Shown in pieces: positions 11,931 to 23,110 of a stretch of 64,000 bases of DNA. The first letter of the stretch is position 1. Each line of letters starts with the position of its first letter. The notes beneath the pieces are model-generated. The model saw only the letters and a program-made list of their open reading frames with translations, was not told the DNA's origin and searched no databases. The position numbers and the translations under genes are program-made. The stretch is taken from the NCBI GenBank assembly GCA_036346395.1, contig CM070596.1:22172177-22236176 (forward strand). Reading direction: 5' to 3'. Origin of the DNA: Hsuehochloa calcarea (lineage: Eukaryota; Streptophyta; Magnoliopsida; Poales; Poaceae).

Positions 11931-12715
11931 GTCGTAGGGATGGCCCCACCGGCCACAACGCCCAGCCGAAGCACCCCGGAGGACCCTTGAAGTCCCGCGA
12001 GGCCCGGAGCAGCAAGACCTTCGGGCCACCACAGGGCGGGCAAGCACCCTGAGGACCCCGGCCGCGACGAGGCCCGGAGCAAGAAGACCTTCGCCACCCC
12101 GGCAGGGGCAAGCATCCCGAGGACCACCAAGCCCCGCGAGGCCCAGAGCAAAGAAGACCTTCGGCCACCCCGAGCGGGCCAAGCACTCGAGGACCCCGGC
12201 CCGCGAGCTCGGAGCAAGAAGACCTTCGGCCACCCGAGCGGGCCAAGCATCCCGAGGACCCCGAAACTCGCGAGGCCCAGAGCAAAGAAGACCTTCTGGC
12301 CACCAAAGCGGGCCGGCACCGGAGGGCCCCGGCCCCGCGAGACTGAGCCGAGAGGCCCTCGTGGCGAACCCGAGGCCTCTACTATCGCTTCGGACCGAGA
12401 CTCATTAGGGTGAACCGAGTCCAGAACACGTGCCATGGACCAAAGCCTAGGCGTAGGGGCGAGGAATGTCCCTGCAACGCCTATGGATACTGTACCATGG
12501 TAGGGTCAGAAGGGTAATATACAAAACCCCCACATGGGGCTATAAATAGGTGATCACCCCCCCTCCTTTGTGGGGTGAGAAAAAGCAAGCGAATTACCTA
12601 GCAATAACCATCTCATTCTTGTCACCGCTAGTCCTCTTGAGGATCCCCGAGCCCTCTTGGGCTTGTCCGCCTCTTTACCGTATAGCTCTGCTTTTTGCTA
12701 CTACAGTTGGCGCCG
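11928..12715 (+). repeat. 5' LTR of the Tat element with internal 65-70 bp minisatellite
   Basis: The LTR starts at TGTGTCGTAGGG or two bases later and ends ...TACTACA at 12715, directly before the primer site. Within it, from about 11990 to 12310, a GC-rich unit containing AAGACCTTC recurs at 12014, 12084, 12154, 12219 and 12288 (spacing 70, 70, 65 and 69 bases). A TATA box follows at 12541. Confidence 0.65.
12541..12548 (+). promoter_or_regulatory. TATA box of the Tat LTR
   Basis: TATAAATA preceded by GGGGC and about 170 bases before the LTR end, the usual place of the LTR promoter. Confidence 0.5.
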
Positions 12716-12716
12716 T

Positions 12717-12736
12717 CCGTGGGGACCGACAAGCCG
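12717..12736 (+). other. Primer-binding site of the Tat element
   Basis: TTGGCGCCGTCCGTGGGGAC lies one base after the LTR end. It resembles the TGGCGCCGTC primer sites of plant Tat/RIRE2-like elements, thought to pair with the 3' end of a tRNA (Asp-like). Confidence 0.6.
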
Positions 12737-12757
12737 AGCGCATACCTAGATACAAGA

Positions 12758-13719
12758 ATGGCACCTCGAAGAGCCGCTCCTCGCACACGCGCGTCAGAGG
12801 CAGAGGCAGCACTCGAGCCACCCGGCGCCCCGAGGACCAAGCGAGGTAGGACCTCCCAGGCCGTAGAGCCCGTGGCTCGTCCCGAAGAGGAGATCGAGCA
12901 CTCCACGCAGATGACAGGCGTGGCGAGGCGCCCCTGCACCCGGCGGTCGGCCAACTGCCGCCCGGCCCCACTGGGGCACACAAAGAAGCTCGCGATCTAC
13001 ACCAAGAGCTGGCAGATCTCCGCTGGGAACTACTCGATCTCTGACAACGGGGAGGCGGCCCCACCACCGCCCACGGGGGCACCGCGCCGGCCGCCCCAGG
13101 GTCCTCCGCCGCCGCTCCTGAGCCGATACTTCGGAGAGATCCCAGCTCTCCCTTGAGCGCTGGTCCGAGGCGGCCCGCCGCCCCGGCTTCAAGATGCTGA
13201 TGGATCGACGGACTCGTCGGAGTTCCTCCGTGTCTACGAAACAGCCATAGAGGCCGCCGTGGGGATGATACCACGAAAGCAAAAAGCTTGACCCTAGCTC
13301 TAAGGGGGATAGCGCTAACACGGTTCTTTACCATCCCCCCGCGCTCCGTATATGCGTGGGAGCAACTGTGGGACATGGTGCGCAACAGTTTCCAAGGAAA
13401 CTACGCCGAACCTAAGGACGCAGGAGATTTATTCGCCATAAAGCAGACCCCGGGTGAGCCCCTCCGCAGCTTCTTCAGGAGGTTTACGGAGGTCAAATGC
13501 CAAGTGAAGGGGGTCAACGAGACGACCGTAATCAATGCTGCAACGTGCGGGCTCCAGAAGGGGCCCTTGGCGGAGCGCCTCGCCCGCAAACCCGTCCGCT
13601 CAGTGGCGGAGCTCTTCGACAAAATGGAAGAGTATGCTAGGGCGGAGGAAGACAAAGACACTGCTGGGAGGTACTGGCCGCCGCACCGAAAGCCACGATG
13701 GTCAGATCAAGCCCCATAA
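12758..13719 (+). pseudogene. gag of the Tat element
   Basis: The frame starts with ATG at 12758 (MAPRRAAPRTRASEAE), giving an Arg/Ala/Pro-rich N-terminus. It is then broken near 13156 and resumes at about 13288-13719 with the retrotrans_gag core: AWEQLWDMVRNSF, PGEPLRSFFRRFTEVK and SVAELFDKMEEYARAEE. The core is the capsid-forming domain. The zinc-knuckle region that should follow (13720-14260) has no intact frame. At least one frameshift lies between the N-terminal and core parts. Confidence 0.7.
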
Positions 13720-14277
13720 AGGAGCCTCAAGAGAGTAGCCGCCGGGCAAGGGGGAATGTGTACAATGTTGAAGGACAACAAAGAAACAGACCCGTGCGGG
13801 GTGCGGCCGTGGCGTGGTCGCGTAGACAAGACGGAAGACACACCGAGGCACAGCTTGTTCTGTGACTCCACGCGAAGGGTTCCACTCAACGCTGCAATGC
13901 CGAACCCCCCGGGACGGCCAGGAGAGGCCACTCTTGTTTTGTGACCTACACGGCGAAGGCTCCCACACCACCCAGTGTTGTCGCACAATCGCTGCCATGC
14001 AAGAATACATGGGCCACGATCGCTCTGCGGGGCCAAATGATGGGGAGGCCACGACCTGGTACCCGCCCGCCCCGTGCCTCGTGATTGAAGGGACGACGCA
14101 GATTAGCGACAGAGGATCATCAACATGATTACGGGCGGCTCATCATCGCCTCGTCAAAAAGGCAACGGCGGCTTACGACGCCAAATACACCATGTGGCGA
14201 CGCACAACTTCTAGCCCGCCACGCCACGCCGAATCACCAAGACCCCGGTCATCTCGGCAAACATTGCGGACTTCGAG

Positions 14278-17200
14278 GTGCACCGCGTCCTGGTGGATGG
14301 AGGAAGTTCCGCGGACCTACTATTCGTGGAAGCGTTCGATAAGATGATGATTCTGATGGACCGGCTGTTGCCGCCAGGCATCCCCCTCGTAGGCTTCAGC
14401 GAGAGGCCAGTAGCAGCACTGGGGCAGATCGACTTGGCCGTCACCTTCGGTGACGGCTACGCCACCCGCACGGAAGTCATCACGTTTGATGTGGTCCAGA
14501 TGCCGTATCAGTACAACGCTATTCTGGGACGGCCCACGCTAAATTCATTCGGTGCTATAGCACACCACAACTTCCTTTGTATGAAGATCCCCGCTCGGGA
14601 AGGGGTAGTCACGGTGAGGGGAGATCAAGATCCGCAAGGCGCACGAGCACGGCACTATCCCCGCCCACCATGTCCACACAGTGGGAACAGACGCCGCGCA
14701 GCCAACTGGCACCCCGCCAAGATGGGCGCCGAAGGCCAAGCCCGAGGGCTAGCTCCTACGGGTGCCCATCGTCAAGATGAACTGCATAAGACGGTGGCCC
14801 TCGCCGAGCTATCAACCAAGGCCTGCGAAGACATACTTACGGTGCTCCGCCACAACAAGGATATCTTCGCTTGGGGCCCCGAGGACATTCTGGGGGTCCC
14901 ACTAGAAGTTGCTGAGCACCGATTGACATTACGAAGCAACGCTGTGCCCAAGAAACAGAAGTTGCGTCGCATGTCAGTAGAGTGCCTGGAGGCCGCAAAA
15001 AAGGAGGTCACCAGGCTCTTGAAGGCCGGGGTAATCAGGGAGATCAAACACTTAGATTGGTTAGCCAACCCGGTCCTCGTGCGGAAGGGGGAAGGGGACT
15101 TGCGTATGTGCGTTGACTTCACCGACCTCAACAAGGCCACACCCAAATACGATTTCCCCCTACCCCGCATCGATCAACTGGTGGACGCCACCTCGGGCTG
15201 CGATTTAATAGGCTTCCTCGATGACTATTCCGGGTACCACCAAGTATTCATGGCAAAAGAAGATAAACTCAAGACAGCCTTCATCACACCCATCGGCACA
15301 TACTGCTATACTCGCATGCCCTTCGTCCTGAAGAACGCGGGAGCCACGTTTAGCCGGCGTCAACAAAGTTCTGGCCGACCAGCGGCCGGAATGTTGAAGC
15401 CTATGTTGACGATGTGGTAGTCAAGAGCAAGCTTCATAATTCCCACGTGTCCGACCTCCAAGAAACATTCACCAACCTCGGGATGAAGGGCATAATGCTC
15501 AACCCGAAAAAGTGCGCCGGCGTCCGAGCCAGAAAACTGCTTGGCTTCCTGGTCTCGCAAAGGGGCATAGAGGCAAACCCGAAGAAGATCAAACCTATCC
15601 AGGAGATGGCACCCCCCCCGACGGCCCGCGAGGTACAGAAACTCATGGGCCGCCTTGCGACACTTAGCGAGTTCTGTCCCTGGCCAATGAGCGGCATTGC
15701 CATTCTTCAAGACACTCCGGAGTGGAGCCCTTCAGCTGGACCCAAGATTGACAAGAAGCATTCCAACAGCTCAAAGAATACCTCGCCAAACTCCCTAGCC
15801 TAGCGAGCCCGGCCGGAGGGGCAACCCTTTTGCTTTACCTCGCGGCCTCGTCTGCTGCCATCAGCGTAGTCCTTGTTCAAGATGAAGGAACCCAAAGATC
15901 CAAAGTACTATGTATCCGAGGCCTTGCAGGCACCGTAACCGATATCTGAGCCGAAAAGCTAGCCTACGCCCTCCTCATGGCCTCCCGCAAGCTCCGGCAT
16001 TATTTTTTGGCCCACGCCGTTGTAATTCCCACATCCTACCCGTTGGCCTTGATGTTAAGGAACAAGGACGCATCCGGTCGCATAGGCAAGTGGGCAGCCG
16101 AGTTGGCTCCGTTCGACGTTACCTTCACCGCACGTATAGCGATAAAATCGCAGCGCCGCAGAACCGTCGGCGAGTGGACCCGCAACAAGCGTACCAAGCG
16201 CGGACTGTGTTGAGGCACCTTGGGTGATTACCACGGATGGTTCATGGTGCGCTGCAGGGGCGGCGCCGCTGCCATCTTGACCGCACCGGACGGCCGCACA
16301 ATCTCGTACGCCGCGCGCCAGGACTTCCCAACAATAAACAACGCCTCCGAATACGAGGCTATACTACTCGGCTTGCGGAAGGCTAAAACATTGGGCGCGA
16401 AGCGCATAATAATCAAAAGCGATTCCCGCCGTTGCGTGGCACTTCGACAAATCATTCATAGCAAGGGACTCGAGATGTCCAGATACTGGCGCGTCCGCCG
16501 AAGGAACAACTTCCACGGCATCACCGCCCGAGCATCCCGCGCAACTCTAATGACGCGCCGATGATCGCCAAGATAGCGAAAGCCAACGAAAATCCCCATC
16601 GATGTATTATACTCTAGGTCGCAGAACCATCAACCGCCTTAAGCACAAGGGCTCGAGCCCGGCAAAGGATGTGGCATCGGGACGCCACCGCCCGAGTCGA
16701 GGCCGTTCTGCAGTCGAGCAACGGATGGCGGGACCCTATCCAAGATACCTTGAAGGAGAAGAGCCCGACGGCAAGTACCGAGGCAACTCGCCTAAAGCAC
16801 CGAACCCGCAACTACTGTATCATCGACGGCCACCTATACAAGGGAGGTGTCTGCGCCCCATTGCTGTGGTGCATCTCCCAGGCCCAGGGGCAATCCTTCC
16901 TAAGAGAAGTACACGAAGGACTCCGCGGAGCGCACCAAGTGCCATAGAGCCTCATGGGAAAAACTTTTCGCCAATATTTTTACTGGCCCACGGCGCTTAG
17001 GGGCACACGTAACACAGTGCAAGATCGCCAAGGGTGCCAATGGGCCACCATCGCCCAAGGCCCCACCGCGATTCTGACCACTTGCTCCAATATGACCCTT
17101 CGCGCGATGGGGCCTCGACATCATCGGGCCCTATCCCACCGCCAAGGGCAGCCTGCGTTTCGCATTCGTCGCCATCGAGTACTTCTCCAGATGGGTCGAG

Positions 17201-17995
17201 GTCGAACCAGTGGCCAAAATCACAGCCTCGGCGGCGCGACGATTTGTTTGAAAGAACATCGTGTGTCGATATGGGGTGCCCCGGGACATAGTCACTGACA
17301 ACGGCACACAGTTTGATTCCGCGGCCTTCAGAGTTTTTTGCCAGAGCATCGGCACCAATATATGCTTCGCATCCGTCGACCACCCCGAATCGAATGGGGC
17401 CGTAGAGCGCACCAATGGCAATTTGCTGGCTGGACTCTCCAAGCATCTCGTAGGGCTCCCAAAGCGGTTGTGGCCAGAAGAACTCCAGAAGGCCTTATGG
17501 GCGATCCGCACGTCCCCGACAAGAGCCACAGGCCAGAAGAACTCCAGAAGGCCTTAAGGGCGATCCGCACGTCCCCGACAAGAGCCACAGGCTTCTCCCC
17601 CTTTAAGCTTCTCTTCGGGGACGAAGCAGTAACACCAGCCGAGATCGCGGGAAGATCTCTCCGGACAACCGCAAGAAGAAGCACAGAGGATTGCGGGGCC
17701 TCAATAGATCTCCTAGAAGAGCACCGGGTCGAAGCAATCTCCACAATAGCCAAGTATGTTGAAGGGGTCGCTACGGCATACAACCGTGGTCGAGATCCGC
17801 CTGCGGCACCAAAGCGACATGGTACTCAAAAGGGTACCAAACGCAGCAACACTGGGGAAGTTTGAATCAAAATGGGAAGGACCCTACATCATCACACGAA
17901 GCATAAGGGCAGGGTCCTACTACATAGCGACGCCAGAAGGACAACAGCTGGATCACACATGGAACGCCAAGAGCCTCCGGAAGTATTACCCCTAG
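14278..17995 (+). pseudogene. pol of the Tat element (PR-RT-RH-aRH-IN)
   Basis: Protease: VLVDGGSSADLLF at about 14287 (active DGGS) and AILGRPTLN at about 14519. RT: RLLKAGVIREI, LRMCVDFTDLNKA, DYSGYHQVFM and, after a frameshift near 15420, the YVDDVVVKSK box at about 15400-15425. First RNase H: KLAYALLMASRKLRHYF at about 15955-16020. Second RNase H: YAARQDFPTINNASEYEAILLGLRKA at about 16308-16380. Integrase: degraded zinc region near 16950-17030, core with RYGVPRDIVTDNGTQF, HPESNGAVERTN and SPFKLLFGDEAV, and the C-terminal KFESKWEGPYII and WNAKSLRKYYP at 17860-17995. Most boundaries carry stops or shifts. A 59-base duplication shifts the integrase frame at 17472. The longest open part, 380 residues, spans protease and RT (14278-15420). 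Confidence 0.75.
17472..17589 (+). repeat. 59-bp tandem duplication inside integrase
   Basis: A unit starting GGCCAGAAGAACTCC occurs at 17472-17530 and again at 17531-17589 with one substitution (TTATGG versus TTAAGG). As 59 is not a multiple of 3, it shifts the integrase frame. The near-identity suggests a recent event. Confidence 0.85.
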
Positions 17996-18100
17996 AAAAC
18001 ACCGACTGCGCCCGGATAGCTCCTCTCCTCGAGTGTACGCAGCACAACCCTCTCGCCATGTAAAGCACATTTTGACAGAAATATACAACCATGAGCAGCA

Positions 18101-18640
18101 GCAAAGACGCCACACGGGGCCCCAAGCCCCGGCGCACACTAACTCACCCCGGTGTGAAGTGTATAAACCGACACCGCGCATGGCCCACGGCCCGGTAATA
18201 CACGATAACTCGCAAAGACGCCACACGGGCCCGAGCTCCAAGACACTAACTCACCCCTTGGGTGTGAAGTGTATAAACTGACACCGCGCATGGCCCACGG
18301 CCCCGGTAATACACGCGATAACTCGCAAAGACGCCACACGGGGCCCCGAGCTCCGGCGCACACTAACTTACCCCTCGAGTGTGTGAAGTGTATAAACTGA
18401 CACCGCGCATGGCCCACGGCCCCGGTAATACACGCGATAACTCGCAAAGACGCCACACGGGGCCCCGAGCCCCGGCGCACACTAACTCACCCCTTGGGTG
18501 TGAAGTGTATAAACAGACACCGCGCATGGCCCACGACCCCGGTAATACACGCGATAACTCGCAAAGACGCCACACGGGGCCCCGAGCCCCGGCGCACACT
18601 AACTCACCCCTTGGGTGTGAAGTGTATAAACTCCCCCTCG
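18101..18640 (+). repeat. Minisatellite, about 115-bp unit, in the 3' region of the Tat element
   Basis: A unit beginning GCAAAGACGCCACACGG recurs at 18101, 18212, 18325, 18444 and 18561 (spacing 111, 113, 119 and 117). It contains GCGCACACTAACT, GTGAAGTGTATAAAC and GCGCATGGCCCACGG blocks. It follows the integrase stop by about 100 bases, so it sits in the untranslated 3' region. Apparent open frames across it are by-products of the repeat. Confidence 0.85.
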
Positions 18641-18668
18641 TTCTAATTGCAAGGGGCTCCCCTGAGCG

Positions 18669-19236
18669 AGTTAGTCGCCCTAGGTTTATCTCTCTAGATT
18701 CTCATGTGCATTCTGCTTTTGTTGCATCTTTTGAACCCTGAGATGTCACTCATTGTGATTGATTGACTGTGACAAAGTTGTAAAATTGGTTTACTGACTT
18801 ATTTACACTTGCTGAGTCATGGACTCACCCTTGCTGTTTGTTTGTATTTTTTAGGTATCTCTTGCGCGAACGTCATGCATGGGAAGGGTTAGTGGTATGA
18901 TCTGTTGCACACGTCCACAAACTTGCATGAATGAATAATTTTGGACTATGAATTAATAATAGAGCAAACCATTAGGATGTTTTTATTGGACATGCCTTCA
19001 TGCTTCTGTTATTTTGGAAATAGAATTGATTAGCGTATCATAGTAGTTTATTTGCGATTATGAATTAAATTGGTTGTTGAAATATTTGATTATGATATTG
19101 AATTTTGTTAGAACCCCTTGTATGCATAACCGTACAATGGAGGTTCTGTCGAAGTTTACTGGAAAGATTTATAATTTAATTTGTTATATTATTATTTTAA
19201 TAGCATTCTAGGCTCATGTTGGGTTAGGGTGTTACA
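18669..19236 (+). mobile_element. LTR family C, 5'-truncated fragment
   Basis: It ends GCATTCTAGGCTC...GGGTTAGGGTGTTACA at 19236. That matches, in reverse, the start of the family-C copy at 49738. An internal TGAGTCATGGACTCACC segment at about 18813-18830 also matches that copy. The beginning of the LTR (TGTAAT...) is missing; the left edge at about 18668 is where Tat sequence stops. Confidence 0.5.
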
Positions 19237-21257
19237 GTATTGCCCAAGTGTTTGACTCAATGTCTTGCCCGTTCCTCCTTCAAGTCCTAAGGCGTAAGGG
19301 ATTCGGCCCGAAGTGGTGTTCTTGGCAATGCATCATGTTGTCCTCGGCCTCCACCCGTGTCCTTTTGAATGGCCAACTGGGCTGGCAAATTTGGCATGTG
19401 GTCATGGGCTCCGGCAAGGAGACCCCATGTCGCCGATGCTGTTCGTCGTTGTCATGGACGTGCTGAACAACATCCTTTCACTAGCGGAAACATCTTCCCT
19501 TCTCCAACCACTGGGAGGACCTCAAGGTACTCCGCACTGGCTATCACTTTACGCCAATGATACAACACTTTTCCTTACCCGATTGCATCAGATTTGCATA
19601 CAATCCAAACTATCCTACAGGTCGAGGCCACAGGATTATATACTAACCTCTCCAAGAGCTTCGTCTCTCCAATCTGCTGCTCCGATAACAGCTTTGCCTC
19701 ATTACCAATGAACTTCAATGTATTGTGGTCAACTTCCCTTGCAAATACCTAGGGCTGCCCCTATCCTTGAGGAAGCCGAAAAAGAGTGACTTTCAACCTC
19801 TCTTGGATAAGGTCACTGGTCAACTATAGAGCTGGCAAGCCCATATGCTTACACAAGGAGGTCGCCTTGTGTTGGTCAAGACGGTTCTTACGGCTCTCCC
19901 CATCTACGCCATTATGGCTCTAGACCCCATCTTTGGGTGATCAAAGAGATTGACAAATGGTGACGTGCTTCCAAGGGAAAGGAACTGAGACAGTCGCTAT
20001 AGGTCGCTGCTTGGTGGCTTAGCCCTCGGTTTGTAGACCTACTGAGTGCAAGGGACTAGGCCTGCATAATCTTCGTGTCTCGGCCATGCCCTTCGCATCA
20101 GATGACTTTGGTTTCAGCGTGCATGGCCCTCACGATCGTGGCAGGGACTCTCTATACAAGCCAGCAGTACAGAGCACAACATGTTCCAGGCTTCTCTCGT
20201 AGTCCAACTTGGCAATGGCAAGCATGCATGCCTTGTTCCAGTCCAAATGGTGGCTCAATGAGTAGAGCATCCCCACCATAGTACTAACATTGGTGAGAAT
20301 GGTTTCGCTCGCAATACAGAATACAAGAACGGTTGCAGAGGCTTTATTTAACGGCGTGTAGGTCGCGGACATTAGGGGTTGCCTCGACGCAAATATCATT
20401 TCGGAGTACCTACGGTTGTGGGACTTGGTACAGAGCGTTCGCATAACGCATGGGCAGGAGGATGCCATTATCTGGCGATGGGAAACCTCGGACCAGTTCA
20501 CTTCGAGATCGGTCTATAATGCCTTCTTCATTAGTTCCCAACAATTCACGTGTGCTGACACCATTTGGAAGGCTTGGGCGCCTTTGAGATGTAAATGCTT
20601 CGTGAGGTTGGCGGTCCGTCGGCAGTGCTGGATTGCAGATCGACTCGAATGTTTGGCCTCCAAAACCAAGGAGTATGTGTCTTCTGCTGCTCCACTAGTG
20701 AAAAAAAATTGAAAAAATCTCCTTGTTGGGTGCACTACCACTTCTCAAATCTTGTCGCGCTTCCTACTGCTTGTTGGATTGGGGCGTTGTCTCCTTGTGG
20801 GCCAAACTACCCTAGAAAACTTCTGGATTTCAGCTCGCCAAACGGTCTCAGGGAAGCGTCGGAAGGCGCTACATTCGTGCATCACCCTCATCTCCTGGAT
20901 GATTTGGAAGGAGCGGAACAATACAGTGTTCAACAACGAGGCCACGTCGACCGACCTTCAGCTTCAAATGATTTGGGATGAGTACTACCAATGGCGCATG
21001 GCGGGAGCTCAATGTTTGGAGGCGCTGTCATCCTCGTAGTAGTTGCTTAGTCCTCTTTTGCACCCCCCACCCCCACCCTCTCTCTCTCTCTCTTTCCCTT
21101 CCCTATCCCCTTAAGTCGCTTTGGTCGATTACCTTTTTTTATCTCTATATATCCAGTTGTTTTGTTTCCAGATTCATTCTTTGTATTTTTGTTGTTGTGC
21201 TAACTTCTTCTTAATGGAATGACATGTAATTCTTTTGCGCGTTCTTGGGAAAAAAAA
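19237..21257 (+). mobile_element. LINE-1 type non-LTR retrotransposon, 5'-truncated and decayed
   Basis: Plus-strand frames give the L1 reverse transcriptase in pieces: ASTRVLLNG near 19350, then GHGLRQGDPMSPMLFVVVMDVLN (19400-19470) and the catalytic box as YANDTTLFL at about 19550, where YADD is expected. Next come CKYLGLPLS near 19750 and GGRLVLVKTVLTALPIYAI near 19860. The zinc-binding RT-associated domain is AIIWRWETSDQFTSRSVYNAF and WKAWAPLRCKCFVRLA (20466-20610). The C-terminal end is SWMIWKERNNTVFN, with a stop at 21039. The 3' UTR has a CT-rich run (21080-21100), CTTAATGGAATGACATG and an A8 tail at 21250-21257. Endonuclease and ORF1 are absent (5' truncation). Multiple frameshifts exclude activity. 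No target-site duplication could be assigned because the 5' edge abuts an LTR end. Confidence 0.75.
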
Positions 21258-21397
21258 TACTAAAAGACAAACAACAACTTGAGACAAAAGCAAGCACCGA
21301 TTCCAACTTGTGGGCAAAACAATGGGCATAGAAAGCAGATGGGTTTTCATCAAGTATGTGTTTGTTTCTGCATGCTATTAAATTATCCTCTCATATT

Positions 21398-23110
21398 TCA
21401 AAATTCATCGTAACCCTGCCCCTCGTAATCTAGAAATTGATAAACCATGCCGAGCAAGCAAACCAATCAAAGCTTCCTCTAATGCAGCGGGTGTATCCTC
21501 GCCGACACACTCAAGACCAAGAAATCTTTCTATAACATTCCCTTGCTTATTCACAAACCTGCATGCCACAAATTAAAATAAGTTAAGAAAGCACAACAAT
21601 GGAATAATGGATAAAAGTTTCAAATAGAAAACATATAAACAACTGCAAACCTGACAATAACATCCATTTGCTATTTTGCTCTCTGATTGGCATATCGTGG
21701 GACTCATCTATAGGCACTACTACAGAAAAGCTCATCACAGACGATTCTAAACCGTCATCACAGGCGATTTTTGAACCGTCTGAATTTTTGTGTCTGTAAT
21801 GACACGAGGTCATCACAGACGGTTTTTTAACCGTCTGTGAAAAATGATATCACAGACGGTTCTATTCACGAACCGTCTGTGATAGCACACATCACAGACG
21901 GTTCGTGAATAGAACCGTCTGTGATAGTCTATTTTCACAGACGGTTCGTGAATAGAACCGTCTGTGATATTCTATTTTCACAGACGGTTCTTGTTTAGAA
22001 CCGTCTGTGATAGTTTTTTCTAGGGAAAAAAACGAAAACGGATTTTCACTTCGTATGGAGCCTCATGAATGAATCTGATATTGATTTTCGGATTTCGCTA
22101 GCTTTCCGACAATAGCCAGAGCATCACAATAGCATCAACTCAATCCATTCACAGAGCACTAAAAACAACACGACATGCATCACCCACATCACCCACATCA
22201 CAGTAGCATCAACTCAAACAATTCACAGAGTACTAACACATCACAGTAGTAATCTACATCACAGAGCAAAAGGGGGGAGTAGAGAGAGTGAGGTCGTGGG
22301 AGGTCAGGTGACGAGGTCATGGGAGGCCGGCGACGATGAGGCCGGGCAAGGTGGAGGAGGCCGCAGCATTTAACTCGGGGAGGACGGCCAACGGCGTAGA
22401 GGAGGCCGGGCGACGAGGTCGTGGAGGAGGCCGGGCGACGAGGTCGTGGGAGGCCGCGGCGCACGCGAGGTCAAGGGCGGAGTGGAGGAGGCCATGAGGG
22501 GAGGCCAGAGGAGAAATGACAGAGGGGAGAAATGGCAAAGGAAGAGATGGAGATGGCAAAGGGGAGATGAATGACTCTGTTAATATAGAGATATTTTCGG
22601 GAGCCCGCCATTATGTGCAAATTTTCGTTTTCCCGCCTAGCGAAACCAAAGTATCACAGACGGTTCATGGTTAGAACCGTCTGTGATGGTTCACAGACGG
22701 TTCTAAACACGAACCGTCTGTGATAGTGACATACCACAGACGGTTCGTCTTGGAACCGTCTGTGATTACTTTATCACAGACGGTTTCCAAGAACCGTCTG
22801 TGATGAAGCGTTTTCTATAGCCTGTTTTGTAGTAGTGAGGTATGAAGAAACGACTATCACCAATCTCTCCCAAAATTACCTTGGTGGCCTCCTATGCCCA
22901 AGCTTTTGCAAGATCTTTTTGAACCCACGGAGAAGTTATGTCGCAGTTTCCAGGAGCTTTTTCATCATAGGCACGCCTCACTTCCTGCTTGTTCTCTTTG
23001 TACCAATCTATCATATCTTGAAGATTGTCCTTGTTTATGGACGCGGAAGATTGCTCGTGTTCACAAAACAAAAAAAAGCTTGACCTTGTGTTAGGAGATA
23101 TCCTGCACCA
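21398..23110 (-). pseudogene. hAT-derived DUF4371 (ZMYM1-like) transposase fragment
   Basis: Minus-strand exons read in order. The first (about 23110-22841, continuing after the CACTA element at 21711-21651) carries NKDNLQDMIDWYKENK, APGNCDITSPWVQKDLAKAW, then an in-frame TAG where Gln is expected, ATKVILGEIGDSRFFIPIDES and HDMPIREQ. The second (21558-21398) carries FVNKQGNVIERFLG, AALEEALIGLLARHGLSIS and RLRGQGYDEF, then stops where family members continue into GASNM. The order and spacing are those of the DUF4371 domain of ZMYM1-like proteins, domesticated or relic hAT transposases in plants. A GT-AG intron (21650-21559) is plausible. The internal TAG, a frame change near 21670 and the loss of the C-terminal dimerisation region argue for a pseudogene. 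The CACTA element splits the first exon without loss of bases. Confidence 0.6.
21715..22837. mobile_element. Non-autonomous CACTA (En/Spm) DNA transposon, 1123 bp
   Basis: The terminal inverted repeats are CACTACTACAGAAAAG at the left and its counterpart ...TTTTGTAGTAGTG at the right, flanked by the 3-base duplication AGG (21712-21714 and 22838-22840). Both subterminal zones carry arrays of ATCACAGACGGTT...AACCGTCTGTGAT inverted units (five from 21814 to 22012, four from 22653 to 22804), the binding-site arrays typical of this superfamily. The middle (22260-22560) is GC-rich with GAGGTCGTGG repeats and has no transposase. It needs an autonomous partner in trans. Confidence 0.9.

Larger units (their letters stand above)
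11928..18668 (+). mobile_element. Tat-lineage Ty3/gypsy element (RIRE2/RIRE3-like), 3'-truncated
   Basis: The order is 5' LTR, primer-binding site, gag, protease, RT, RNase H, a second RNase H, integrase and a tandem-repeat 3' region, all on plus. The second RNase H after the first (16228-16564), the TGGCGCCGTC primer site and the minisatellite 3' region are hallmarks of the Tat branch. Coding parts are full of stops and frameshifts, so it is inactive. The 3' LTR is missing: sequence changes to a family-C LTR fragment at about 18668. It interrupts the minus-strand gypsy gag on its left. Its GC content is visibly higher than that of the neighbours. Confidence 0.75.

Noticed and set aside
11736..12436. 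Three overlapping minus-strand open frames rich in Gly, Arg and Pro
   Set aside because: They cover the minisatellite of the Tat LTR. Only their last part, below about 11930, reads as true gag.
12628..13385. Minus-strand open frames of 117-236 residues
   Set aside because: Shadow frames of the GC-rich Tat gag on the plus strand; no motif.
18101..18640. CRISPR-like array
   Set aside because: Units are contiguous, without unique spacers, and the sequence is plant nuclear DNA.
18139..18741. Repetitive proteins on both strands (MRRGSGPRVASL and MAHGPGNTRDNSQ types)
   Set aside because: Translations of a non-coding 115-bp minisatellite; neither frame starts or ends with a gene-like signal.
22198..22559. 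Short open frames in the GC-rich middle of the CACTA element
   Set aside because: Low-complexity repeats of GAGGTCGTGG; no transposase motif.
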